Assembly (NCBI RefSeq): GCF_000002985.6
Contig: NC_003283.11
Coordinates: 13,950,001 to 14,014,000 of the forward strand
Length of the DNA: 64,000 nt
Reading direction: 5' to 3'
DNA from: Caenorhabditis elegans
Taxonomy: Eukaryota; Nematoda; Chromadorea; Rhabditida; Rhabditidae
The position numbers were made by a program, and so were the translations under genes. Position 1 is the stretch's first letter. Every line of letters begins with the position of its first letter. Shown one piece after another: positions 22,377 to 33,405 of this stretch. The notes below the pieces were generated by a model. It was not told the origin of the DNA. It searched no databases and was given only the letters and a program-made list of their open reading frames with translations.

Positions 22377-23610
22377 CAAATCGTTTAAATGAAAATCCTG
22401 ATCTTTTTGGTCTGTTGAAAGATCCTCTGGATCTCACCTTTGGATATGAGCGCTTCAAAGACGAGGGAGATGGAGATATTTATGAATCCATTTGTGACTT
22501 CACACGAAAAACTGCTAAACGAGGAACTTCATTGAAAGAGGTACACATTAGTTTTTCTTGATTCTAAAAGTATGGAAGATTTCAGACAATCGGCGCCGAT
22601 ATTTTTTCAAACCGATCCATTTTGACAAAAATTGCAACAGCGTCAAATTATAACCAAACACCGTTTGAAATTGTAGTTCTCCGCAAGAATGGAGTAATAT
22701 TTCTCCACAAGCTCGGAAAGTCCTATATAGATAATTGCGGAGCAGGGTATAACTTTGAGAAGTACATGACTCTTAATGACTTGGGAAACCACCATAATCC
22801 AAACGAAAAGGTGTCAAATGCGACATGCTCAAAAGTGGTACTCCGAACGTCTTTTGAAACCAGGAACGAAACAATAAAAGTCTATTACGCTTCTGAAGTT
22901 GATGCGATTGACAAAAGTAAGTTTTGAATTATTGAGTATTAGACACTATCCATTGTAGAATTTTTTTATTTTGACATCTTCCGGGTCTCACTATGAAAAC
23001 CAAACCAAAAAAATCTTGCTTTTTTCTCGAAGTTCAAAATGTTTGACTATTCTCGAAATCCGACTCGGACAGTTTTTGACATGTAAAAAATACTTCGATT
23101 CCTTTCTATCTTGAGCCTCGGTTCATAATGCTCTGTTAAATATCACAATCATGGAGAAATTTGCTAGAAACAAAAAATTAATCAGTACTATCATTTACAG
23201 ATGATGAATTTGTGGAAATAAAAGCAACGTAAATGGTTACACTGGAACAGCCAGAAACACTACTTCCAATCGTTCCTTGGAAATGTTCCAACCATCCTGA
23301 TTGGCCGCAAAGACCAAAAAAACTTTGTCTACCAAGTTGGCTCATACTCAATTTATATTTAAATCATCAAAAATTTCAGGTTGACACAATCAAAACAAAC
23401 GATATTCCCATGATGGATGTAAAATGGGGTGTTCAGCGTTGCCTCGCACGACTGGTCACCGTGCTCAGTACGATCAAGTCAAAGCTTCCATATGATGATC
23501 AAACTATTTCTGTTAAAATTGTTGGGGAACATTTTCGATACGAAAACACAAATGCTGAAAACTGGAATTTCGTTCTCTCTTCGTCTTTCCTGGAATATTT
23601 CGAGGAGTAA
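22250..23610 (+). pseudogene. DXO/RAI1 (Dom3-like) decapping nuclease, right copy, frame broken in exon 4
   Basis: Exons 22250-22305, 22354-22540 and 22586-22916 align exactly in length and phase with the intact paralogue at 29571-30712. The product contains 'FSNRSILTKIATAS', 'YNFEKYMTLND', the metal-ligand motif 'SEVDAID' and 'DEFVEIK'. In exon 4 (from 23201) the intact paralogue has 'MKSTKSDHGKWLHW', whereas here 14 nt are missing between the second Thr codon and 'GTAAATGGTTACAC', giving an immediate TAA at 23230-23232. Downstream coding continues in another frame, and exon 5 (to 23610) ends 'SSSFLEYFEE' like its relatives. The expected donor before exon 5 is also weakened (CAAGTTGG rather than CAGGTAAG). 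Translation would stop after about 198 residues, keeping most catalytic motifs but losing the C-terminal third. I call it a recent pseudogene, although a truncated product is possible. Confidence 0.75.
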
Positions 23611-23855
23611 TTTTTTAATTGTATTACATTTTTTCAATGCTTGCCAAGTGTTTCAATGATTCCATCAATATTTTGAATGAATTTTATATGTTTACTTTTT
23701 CAAACATTAATTGTTTCTTTCACAAGTCCCAACGAGCCAGTTTGTGATGTGAATGAACAAAGTTTCAAGGAAACAAAAACTTTGCACACGTTTACTTACC
23801 ATTACGGTACATTACGGATCGAAAAAACAAAGAAAATGGAAATCAACAGATGAAT

Positions 23856-24401
23856 AACATTGAACATCGAATAACATTGAACTTCCTTAAAATTGTTATG
23901 ATTATCGAGACACCTGACAATGTTATTAACAATAAAAAGTGCTATTCAAATGTAGCCCTTCAATTAAACTCTGTGAATATTAGAAAATTTGATGGTTTGA
24001 AGTGTGACGTAAACCGAATTTTTCATTGAAAAATTAGTGAATTGCACAAACGTTACAGAAAAGTATTTTGACAGGATCTTCAAAGACCAAGCGAGGAAGG
24101 GAGTGTCTTGTATTTGCAAATAAATGAATAACTTAAATGCTACACATCCGGCTCAGGAAAAACTGTCTCATGAAATTATTTGTCCTAGCGTTATGTCCTA
24201 GGACTATAGTCGTATACATAATTTTTCTATTTCTCCTTAATACTGTATTGTAAAATCCGTTTAATGTCACACTTTTCAACATTAAAACTTTCTATTATTC
24301 ACAGAGTATAATTTGAGGACTACTTGTGAATACTACTTTTGATAGATAATAACATTGTCAAGTGTCTCATAACAATTTCAGTAAAGTTCAATGTTATTGG
24401 A
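23856..24401. repeat. Degenerate inverted-repeat element inside the right palindrome arm
   Basis: Mirror copy of the 20015-20560 element, with diverged inverted segments at about 23856-24018 and 24256-24401. It separates the DXO-like gene from the chitinase promoter. Confidence 0.6.
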
Positions 24402-24559
24402 TGATAACTGTTTCTTGATCAGTAAGAGTTTCAGGGTACAGTAGACAGTTTTCTACTATAAAAGAAGCTTCTACTCATAACTGAATCAGTCTACTCCAAC
24501 AAGTTTTTTTTTCTATTTTCTGTATTTTCCCTTAAGCTTTTCGATATTTTGAATTTCAG

Positions 24560-26550
24560 ATGATGTCGGCGCAATTCGTCGCATTTCTTCTCATCGCATT
24601 TAATTTGTCTCTACCGGCCAACGCATTCAGTAAGATCTAATGAATTTTAGGGTATATAAAGTTTCTTTGATTTTCTTCAAATCGAAAAGTTGGGTTTCGC
24701 AAGAAAGCCCGCAAGTATACTCAACTTGTGAAATTTCGAATATCAAATTCAAACTTTGTTTCTGTATTTTGCACGTTAATATGACTTTTTAATCGCATTT
24801 TACAGTTTCAGACGGTGCAAATGCATCTGTTGGTCTTTTTGGAAACGCGAGTTCATGTCCAAAAGCAGCAAAATTTGGAAAGGGACCACCAAAGTCATGC
24901 ACTATACCTAGTGACCCAAACAATAAGCCAGCTTCTCAGCTAGAATCCTGGTTCACCAGAGAAATGTTTGAAGACTTGTTTCCATTCGCAAATCTTGGAT
25001 GGGGTCCGTCGAGCTGCTGGCCATATTCTTACGATGCTTTTAAAATTGCATCCAGATATTTTCCAGAGTTTGGAACTTCTCTTAATGTGAATAACACGGT
25101 ACGAAATCTAAACTAATAACTATGAAAATTTTCGTATTAACTGAATAACTTCCAGGTGTATACTGCGGACGAGAATAAAAAACGAGATTTGGCTGCCTTC
25201 TTTGCCCATGCAATTCAAGAAACTGGAGAAAACAACAACTATCTTTATACGTAAGTTTTATATAGTTAAAGATGGAGTACTGTATCGTCCGTAGAGATTT
25301 TACTGCAAATGAAATCAAACGTGTTGAAATTGCCAAATAAAACTCTTACTTCTAGAAAAAATACTAAATTTTGTATATTTTTTTCCTTTAAAAACTTTAG
25401 AACAGTTTTACGAATTTCTTAGGGTAACATTTAGTCATGACAATAATTTCCAGCGCGCTTCCCGATCAAGAGGCATCCAATTGTTTCTACCGCGGAGGAT
25501 TTTATAACTGGTTTGAAGGTGGACCGTCAAGTAACTTTTTAAACCCAGAAACACCTGGTCACTCTCCAACTGATGGAAATTCATGTACATCTGCTGGTCG
25601 TTACTGTTCTGCTTCTGATCAGATTACCTTTTTCTATCCCTGCTCCAATTCAACAATTTCAAACCCTGCTGCTCCATATAAAGGATGCTATTTTGGAAGA
25701 GGAGGAATTCAAATTTCGTATAACTACAACTACGGGCAGTTCCAAGATTGGTTGAAATCTGTAAATATTACAGTTGACTTATTGAAAGAACCAAATCTTG
25801 TAATGACTAAAATGGATCCACCACTTGCGATTATGGCTTCTCTTTGGTTCTACATGACACCTCAACCACCAAAACCAGCAATGCATGATATTTTAATGGG
25901 AAACTGGAATAGTGGTGCACAGAATTCAGCAGCTGGATATGATGGGCCAATCTTTGGACCAACTTCATTAATCATTAATAATGAATGTTCTGGAGAAGAT
26001 TCAAAAAATCCAGGAGGACCAGGAGAATCAAGAAGAATCAAGGCATTCAAGTGGTTCAATGGATACTTTGGCTCCCCTGTTGGACCTGAACATACACTGT
26101 CTTGTGGAAGTAGGTTACCATTTTCCCAACAAGTTTTCTATTTTTTTTATTCCAAAATGCACTAGAAGTTTCCAGAAACTTTCTTACTTGTCCACGAAAA
26201 ATTGCCTCATTTTTCTGTTTCAAATTTTTTTTCTCTATTATCACCAGAGTTGAACGCCTTAAAATTTCCTCCTATAATATACAAATTTCACAGAAATGCC
26301 AGTGAAACTTAATGCGATACCCCACTATCAGAGTTATCAACCTGATTGGAGTTCATCCTGGAAACCAGAACGATGTGACTGTGCTCCTGCAAGTTACGGA
26401 GGACTCGTGTATTATTTTGATCCAAACTATTACCCAGCCAGTTTTGTTGCTCAAAACGATTTGAATCGCAAGAAATGTATTGAAACTGTTTATGCAAATC
26501 CATCAATGTATTTCATGGATAAAAAAAATTCATTATGCCTTAATTATTGA
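24560..26550 (+). CDS. GH19 chitinase-like secreted protein, right copy, 456 aa
   Basis: Exons 24560-24629, 24806-25098, 25156-25250, 25454-26109 and 26294-26550 join in phase to 456 codons. Two adjacent ATGs (24560, 24563) follow a 'gaatttcag' acceptor, which suggests trans-splicing onto the start. The signal peptide covers residues 1 to about 21. The catalytic 'AHAIQETGEN' (Glu about 143) and 'FGRGGIQISYNYNYG' (about 233-247) identify GH19. A C-terminal cysteine-bearing segment ('KPERCDCAPASYGG') is retained. A probable TATA-like 'tataaaag' lies about 100 bp upstream (near 24458). Nematode GH19 genes are few and are thought of as secreted chitinases or chitinase-like proteins; induction by fungi or pathogens is inference. 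AATAAA is near 26575. Confidence 0.9.
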
Positions 26551-27349
26551 TTCATTGATTTGTTTGGTTCTTGTAATAAATATAATTTCATTCGCAATCA
26601 TTTCCACTTTCATTGCCACTTTTTTCAACCGAAATTTTCCGGCGAACCCTCATTTATTATCGTGCTCATTCACTTGAACGCTGAATCCTTAACTATAGTT
26701 TCGGATTGGAGGTACTGTACGGATTGAATATGTTGACCCAGCTGAAATTTCGCTAGATTTATTGACTTTTTCCAATGTTCCGAAAAGTTAAGTTTTTCTG
26801 ATATTAAAAATCCAAGGCCTCTGATAATTGTTTTACGTTCACCGTCTAAGTGGTAATTAAAATCTATTCTACGTTTTTCTAGTATGACTTGGACTGTCTT
26901 AAACCAATTTAGAGTGAGTTTTGCTTCTCTTGTATGAGAACTTGAGAAGTGGGAACATCTGGAAAAAAAACTCTGAGGAATGTTCGGTGATATTTCGTGT
27001 TTTTCCCATGTCAATGGAATTGAAACAGTCTAAATTGATGTACATGACAAAGATAGTCTCTTAAGTTTTGGAACAAGAGTAAGAGACTCGGCAACAATAT
27101 TTGTTTTAGATTTTTTACAATTTTCAATCAAAGTTTTGATAAATTGCCAAATCTAAGAACAGTAAAATTTAGAACAACAACTCAACAAAGAGCTCACAAA
27201 GAGCTCAGTGATATTTCAGTACACCTAAATTATCAATAGAGTTTCAATATATACTCGTCACCCACTTTGATATATATGTACTCATTATCCTTTCAGAAAC
27301 CGAAATTTCATTTTTACTAAAACTTCAATTATCACCCATTACTCCTACA
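26551..27349. other. 3' flank of the right chitinase within the palindrome
   Basis: The first ~30 bp hold the polyadenylation signal. The rest shows no exon with acceptable splice signals. The open frame of about 114 codons on the minus strand here is mirrored in the left arm, but its composition does not look coding and it has no splice support. Confidence 0.4.
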
Positions 27350-27350
27350 G

Positions 27351-28405
27351 TTCTGTTTTGATAAATCGATTTTGAAGAAAAGTGATTTGCATTAATTCAC
27401 CTTGTAGATTATATTTTCTTTGTTAGTTTGACTTTCAGAACTTATTGCTAAAACATGTGTGTTCAAATTTTTGGCAGAAATTGCTCACTCAATTCGCTTT
27501 TTTACTGGGTGGAAAAAACTAAATTTCTGAATCGAATACTCTGCATTTTTTCTGAAATACATTCTGGGCACTTATCAATGTTCAAAGCCTTGAATTCGAA
27601 CATGAAGTATCTATTTTTGAAAAAAAATTCGAAAAATGGCTGGAAATTAATTTGATCACCTAGCAGCTAAGTACCCTTTCTGATTGACTTCAGGAGCGTT
27701 TGTATGTTATATCTACTCAATTTTAGAAGCAAGAAATATCGCATAATTTTATGAAGAGTGCCTTTCCATTTTTTCAGAAATTTTAATTCAAGAAAATGAG
27801 AGTATTCAACATTTCGATGTTAGGAAAAAATGATGGAAGCATGCAAATAACAATGAGAATGAATACACCAATAAGTGGGCGGGGTTTGCTACGCTTTCAC
27901 ACTTCTCGCAAAAGTGCGTTTTAAGACTGAGGAAGCCGGCGAAGCTCGATGAAAATCTTGCTGGAAGTGATCAAATTTTTTAATCAAAATTAAACAATCA
28001 TATAAAATAATACATCGAACAAAAGTTGGTCCATTGAGAGTGAGTAAAAATTTGTTGCTTTAAAACTCGCTTGATTGAGTGAGCAATTTCTTTTTTTAAT
28101 GTGACAATTGGAAACCGTAAAAAATGTATTCTCCATGAGACCTCACAAATGAAGAAGCTAAAAATTGTATTGCATAGTATCAGGAAACACTATATCCAAT
28201 ATTATGTGCATTTATAATTCAATTTTCATATAATTTTGCGTTTTTTAAAATTATATACTGATTTCATCGTTCCTTGGGTTGCCAAAAATTTGAACACACA
28301 TGTTTTAGCAATAAGTTCTGAAAGTCAAACTAACAAAGAAAATATAATCTACAAGTTGAATTAATGCAATTCACTTTTCTTCAAAATCGATTTATCAAAA
28401 CAGAA
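27351..28405. repeat. Inverted repeat with 126-bp arms abutting the palindrome
   Basis: Arms 27351-27476 and 28280-28405 are inverted copies with about two mismatches in the part compared; the outer ends read 'ttctgttttgataaatcg' and 'cgatttatcaaaacagaa'. The ~800-bp interior is unique apart from a segment at 27870-28150 related to the DNA upstream of the intact DXO gene. No transposase ORF is seen. The left arm starts one base after the palindrome homology stops. Confidence 0.85.
27860..28160 (-). promoter_or_regulatory. Orphan copy of a DXO-gene upstream region
   Basis: The block 'ggcggggtttgctacgcttt' plus 'ttttaagactgaggaagccg' and, 160 bp on, 'gagtgagtaaaaatttg' and 'gagacctcaca' aligns colinearly with 30818-31090, the 5' flank of the intact DXO gene. 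No DXO exon follows on the expected (left) side, so it is a detached upstream region left by duplication. Confidence 0.65.
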
Positions 28406-29570
28406 ACAAATGGCAGCTTTTTTCAAACGGTCTCGGTTTGAATGATTCATCTCAAGTTGTGATTGTACAAAAATAACACTCGAGTTTAAAGTGCACATTT
28501 TCAATCATGGGGTAGGGTAGAAGACAAAGCATTGAGATGATTCATAAACGATCGTTTGACACTGTTGACATTGAGGAAAAAACTCTGAGAATTTGACACT
28601 GACCATCAGGAGAAATTTTTGTTTGTTCTAAAAGTATCGGAATAACATCTTCACAATTTGAACTTTGTTTAGTTGAAGAAGATATTTGTTAAAAAATCAA
28701 CTTTAGAACTTAGAACTTTGTCTAAAAATTTAGCACACCAACACAAAGAAGCTCCGTTACTGAGTACTACGTGCCTACATAGGTACTAATGTGGTTCTGT
28801 ATAATGTTTATTGGGAAGTCTAGGAGAACATTTCTCCGATTTTTTAAATACATTAAACTTATCGAGAAATTGAAACCAGCGTTTGCAACATTCTTATATC
28901 GCAAATAGGACAATTTTGGTAAGGTTCAAGTAATTTGGCCATCTGGGGTCTTTCGTAGTTCTACTTTGTTAAAAATGTTAACCATCTGTTTTAGAATTTT
29001 TTTTGTTTGAGAAAAAAATTGCAGCAAATCTTTTTTATGTTCAGAGAGTCTGACGTCACGATGATTGTGTAGAAAATCAATTATCAATTGTGAAATGTTG
29101 CCCCACTCTCAACGAGATATTGAGCCCGGACCAAAAGAGAAGGACACGTGTCCCAGCAGAGTCGTCAGCAGGTCAAAGCGAGTGAGCAGAGCTATTATAC
29201 GGGGGAAACATTACCGATACAAGATGTGACGTTATGACCATTTGTCTACTGGAGGCTCCCTCTAGAACTCATGGGATATCATACGAATTCTCCCCTCCCC
29301 AGTTCATGTTGCAGGCCAAATGGCAAAAGGACCTCGTGCGCGTGATACAAGACAAAACCGTTGCAGTTTTTTCCTCAACACTTTGCGCATATATGTACAT
29401 CCTGCTAACTCGCTGGGTCTGGAAACTGGAAGCAATGATTTCGTTAGAAAAGTTTTAAAAATTGATTAGGTAACTTTATTCAAGATAGAGGTTGATAGAA
29501 TTATTGCAAATTTAATGGAAGCGTTGGAACAGTATGTAAATGAAAACAAATAACAAAAATTTGAAAACAA
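28406..29570. other. Intergenic DNA, no gene recognised
   Basis: AT-rich to about 29050, then a more GC-balanced stretch (29100-29380, for example 'agcccggaccaaaagagaag'). There is an open frame of 74 codons at 29234-29458, but no splice sites or recognisable motif support it. Confidence 0.4.
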
Positions 29571-30712
29571 TCACCGTTCGAAATACTCCAGGAAAGAAGG
29601 ATGAATAAAATTCCAATCTTCAGCCTTTGCATTTTCGTAACTAATTTCACCATCAGCAATCTTAACAGAAATAGCTTGATCATCATCTGGAAGCTTTGAC
29701 ATGATTTTATTGAGCACTGTGAACAGCTGTGCAAGGCAATTCTGAACCTTCCACTTCACATCCATCTTCGGAATTTCGCTAGTTTTGATTTTGTCAACCT
29801 GAAATTTGAGTTGGAGAATTAAATGTAACATAAGAACTCACTTACCTGGTACACACAGTCATTTTGATCCTTTCGTCCAATTAGGATAGTTGGAACGTTT
29901 CCAAGGAACGATTGGAAGTAGTGCTTCTGGCTGTTCCAGTGTAACCATTTACCATGATCCGATTTGGTAGATTTCATCTCCACGAAATTTCCATCTGTAG
30001 ATACTTCTTTTAATTGTATTTACTCAATATTTCAAAACTTACTTTTGTCAACCGCATCAACTTCAGAAGCGTAATAGACTTTTATTGTTTCTTTTCTGCT
30101 TACGAAAGACGTTCGGAGAACAACTTTTGAGCAAGTCGCATTTGATACCTTTTCGTTTGGATTGTGGGGATGTCCTACTTCGTTCAGGGTCATATACTTT
30201 TCAAAATTGTAGCCACCTCCATATTTGCCTTCATACGATTTCTCATTCTTGTAGAGAAAAATAACGCCGTTCTTCCGGAGCGCAATAATTTCAGAAGGCT
30301 CTCGATTAAATTTCGATGCTGTCGCTATTGTTGTCAGATTGGATCGGTTCGAGAAAATATCGGCGTCGATTGTCTGAAATTCTCAATTCTTTTAAACCAT
30401 AAAGTCTATTTATGTTTTACCTCTTTCAAGGAAGTTCCTCGGTTGGCAGTTTTTCGTGTGAAGTCAAAAATGGATTCATAAACATCGCCACCTCCTTCGT
30501 CTTTGAAATCTTTACAGCCAAGAGAAAGAGCGAGAGGATATTTCAGCTTCCCATAAAGATCCGGATCATCATTCAGCCGATTTGGGAGTTTTCCTGGGAT
30601 TGCTTTCCTGGAAAATGCAAATATTCGTTTATTATACATAATTCTTAGAAACTCACTTGTCATGTTGCTTGAAGTAAGTCCCGACTTGTTCGAATTTGAC
30701 TTGAACTGCCAT
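29571..30712 (-). CDS. DXO/RAI1 (Dom3-like) decapping nuclease paralogue, intact, 316 aa
   Basis: Exons 30712-30657, 30607-30421, 30373-30043, 29994-29846 and 29798-29571 join in phase to 316 codons. The fold begins 'MAVQVKFEQVGTYFKQ'. The metal-binding set is visible: 'ASEVDAVD' (E-x-D, about residue 185-187) and 'NFVEMKSTKS' (E-x-K, about 197-199), with 'YNFEKYMTLNE' and 'KWLHWNSQKHYFQSFLGNVP' as conserved surroundings. It ends 'HPSFLEYFER'. The family hydrolyses non-canonical 5' caps and degrades the RNA 5'-3'. Worms carry many small, rapidly evolving members whose individual substrates are unknown. This is the only copy in the window without a frame break and is the reference for reading the damaged paralogues. 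The 5' flank has a 'ggcggggtttgctatgcctt' block shared with the orphan segment near 27880. Confidence 0.85.
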
Positions 30713-31567
30713 TTTTGATGCTGTAGTTGAGACAATTCTGAAATAATATTTTGGCAAGGGTGTGATAAAACAAGTGAAACACACAACTTGCGGCGAGCAT
30801 AAATATTCCAAAAAGGAGGCGGGGTTTGCTATGCCTTCACATTTGTTGCGAAAGTTTGGTTTAAGACTGAGGAAACCAACGAAGTGAGGTTTTTGCTGGA
30901 ATTGAATATGCTCTCTTATCATAAATAAACAATCATCGGTGTGTAATTCATTGAGGTCAACACAGAAATGGTTAGTGAGTAGAAAAAAATCTTTCAAATC
31001 TAACTCCTGCTTCGGTGGATAGTTTCATTTTTGAAATTTGACAAATGGATACCGTAAGGATGGTATTTTCTCACGAGACTTCACAATCGAAAAAACTAAA
31101 AATCGGATGAACTGGTAGCGAGAAACGATATTAACATGTACATTTGTAATTCAATTTGTTTTATTCATATATGTATGAAGTCACATTGACTTTTTCAATT
31201 ACATGATACATATAGTATTTCTAAAATTGATCGAACATTTTAGTTTTCAGAATAAAACCAACCGTGTCTATGTGTTCTTACAGTAACCAACGATTAGATG
31301 GAGCAAATTCTTTTTAAAAAGGTAAAGTTGTCAAGCTGGCAATAATTATATCAAGAAAACAATCTAGAAAAATACATAATTTCAAATTATGTATTCTCTG
31401 GGAAGGCGAGTTGACCAGTTTGATCTTTTCTCGTACTACTGTTATGTTATTTCAATTGTGATAAAATATGTTCGAAGCATGAGGGTATTTATTCAACTTT
31501 TCAACCGGCAAAATTATTAGGAAACTGGGCAGATCTACAAGAGAAAAATAATAGCAATACAAAAGTA
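30713..31567. other. Upstream region of the intact DXO gene and downstream flank of the next paralogue
   Basis: 30790-31180 is duplicated (diverged) at about 27840-28270. The remainder is AT-rich, with no exon seen. An acceptor-like 'caattgtctc' arrangement near 30730 suggests the gene's transcripts start close to the ATG. Confidence 0.4.
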
Positions 31568-32971
31568 CTACTCGAAATATTCCAGAAAAGAAGGATCTAC
31601 AAAATTCCAATCTCCTGCGTTCGTACTCTCGTAAAAAATATGTTGACCGTTTAATTTAACAGAAATAGCTTCATCATCATACTGGAGCTTCGACTTGATA
31701 GTTGAGAGGACATTGAATAGCTTCTCCAAGCACACATTTGGATCCCATTTGACATCCATTTCAGGAATCTTGTTGGTCCAGTACGTATCGACCTAGAATT
31801 AAATCTTTTTTGTAGATCAGCAGTAAAAACTCACTCTCTGAACATAGTTGTCAAAGTTCTTTTGGCCAATAATGATGCATGGAACATTGCCAATATACGA
31901 CTGAAAATAGTTTTTCAGACTATTTCGCTCCAACCACTTCCATTTTCCAAAAACCGTTGTTTTCAGCTCGACGAATTTCTTTTCTGTAAAAAATTAGCTA
32001 CGTAAACAACGTATCTTATTGTAGAGTACTCTCGGACTTAACTTTAGTTTTTTACGTTACTATTCCCCATCTCATATGAGATGTGTAACCGCGATCGTAC
32101 CGTTGACAGAATGAAAAGTAGGTTACGGTACGAAACGTGGCGAGATATATGCTATATAGATATAGATATTGTAGGAATGCATTTTTGTGAAAAACATATT
32201 ATAATTAACAATAAATAAAAAACTTACTCGAGTTGATAGCATCTACTTCAGCTGCATAAAAGACTTTCAGTTTTTCATCGTCATTCTTGAATGTTGTTCG
32301 AAGAACGACCTTCGAGCATTCCGCATTCGAAACTTTCTCGTTCGGATTTCGAAGCTCTCCATCTTCATTCAACGTCATGTATTTTTCAAAATTATATCCC
32401 ATTCCTTTATTCGGAGTATCCTTTTCGTTTTTATGCAGAAAAATGAATCATTTTTGCGAAGTGCAATGATTTCTGTTTTGACTGGATTGTAGGCAGAAGT
32501 TGCAAGTAATGTTAGAATATGACGATTTGAGAAGAAGTCTGCTCCGATCACCTTAAAATTATTACTTTAGTGCAAGTGGATGTTTCCAGTATTCATTTTT
32601 TAAACAGACATTTGAAGTCCCTCTCAGGTTTACGTCATTGCACGTTTTCCTTCTGTTTTCAATTTTACCTAGAAACATACCTTTGTCAACGGAGTTCCTC
32701 TTTCAGAAGTTTTCTTCACAAAATTGAAAATTGAATGGAATGAATCTCCCATTCCTTCATCACGGAACTCCTCACATCCTAGCATTAAATCAAGCGGCTC
32801 GTCCAGTTTTCCATAAAAGGATCGGAGTTCATTTAGTTGATTAGGAAGGCCACCGGGCTCTGCTGTCCTAAAAGAATATACATATGTATTTTTTTAAAGT
32901 ATAGTTATTACTAACTTGTCTCGACGCTTATTAAAGGTTCCAACTTTCTGGAAATTGATGACCACTGGCAT
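31568..32971 (-). pseudogene. DXO/RAI1-like paralogue with single-nucleotide frame break
   Basis: It has the same five-exon structure as the intact gene: ATG at 32971 ('MPVVINFQKVGTFNKRRDK'), exon 2 from about 32861 ('TAEPGGLPNQLNELRSFYG'), exon 3 from about 32551 ('VIGADFFSNRHILTLLATS'), exon 4 from about 31984 ('KKFVELKTT', the E-x-K motif) and a last exon ending at 31568 ('DPSFLEYFE'). In exon 3 the frame breaks near 32450: after 'IIALRKNDS' a run of five T encodes one base too few, and the correct frame resumes as 'FLHKNEKDTPNKGMGYNFEKYM' (written here only to show resumption; 'AAEVDAI' follows). Everything else looks functional, so it is a very young pseudogene, an error, or a gene rescued by an unrecognised splice. 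Confidence 0.7.
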
Positions 32972-33405
32972 TTAGGAAGGAGCGAACTGTAAGAAACGAA
33001 AATTTAGGAAGTGCACATCGATTTAAACGCCATTGATAAGAAGCCAACGAAAATTAGAAGCTGATTAAAAAACAAAGATGGTGAGTAAGAGGTATAATAA
33101 CAGCAGAGTTCGATGCATGTTTGTTACGCAACACCGTTGAACGCGTGTAAACGTCCCGCATTTTCTGTAGATCAAACCTAGTGTGTAGTTTGAACTTGTA
33201 TGAGTGACGAAAAGGAGCGCCATTTGTAACCCAAAGGAGATCATTCCCTGAAGACTAGAGGAAAATTTGAAACTAAATATTCCGAGGGAAGATGAAGAAG
33301 TGCAAATTGTTAATGAATTTTTGGTTTTTTTTTTCAATTTGGGTCAACCATTTTATTTATTTTTCCGTTAATTTTTTTTGCTGGTAAATCACATAAAATT
33401 ACTTA
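32972..33405. other. Upstream flank of the frame-broken DXO paralogue
   Basis: No coding exon is seen. It is the presumed promoter of the minus-strand DXO paralogue. Confidence 0.35.

Larger units (their letters stand above)
22377..27349. repeat. Right arm of the 10.3-kb palindrome
   Basis: This is the reverse complement of 17067-22039. It carries, left to right, most of the DXO-like gene, a degenerate foldback element, the chitinase-like gene and about 800 bp of 3' flank. Its right edge ends one base before the second inverted repeat starting at 27351. Confidence 0.95.

Noticed and set aside
29234-29458. 74-codon plus-strand frame in the intergenic region
   Set aside because: Isolated, without motif or splice signals.
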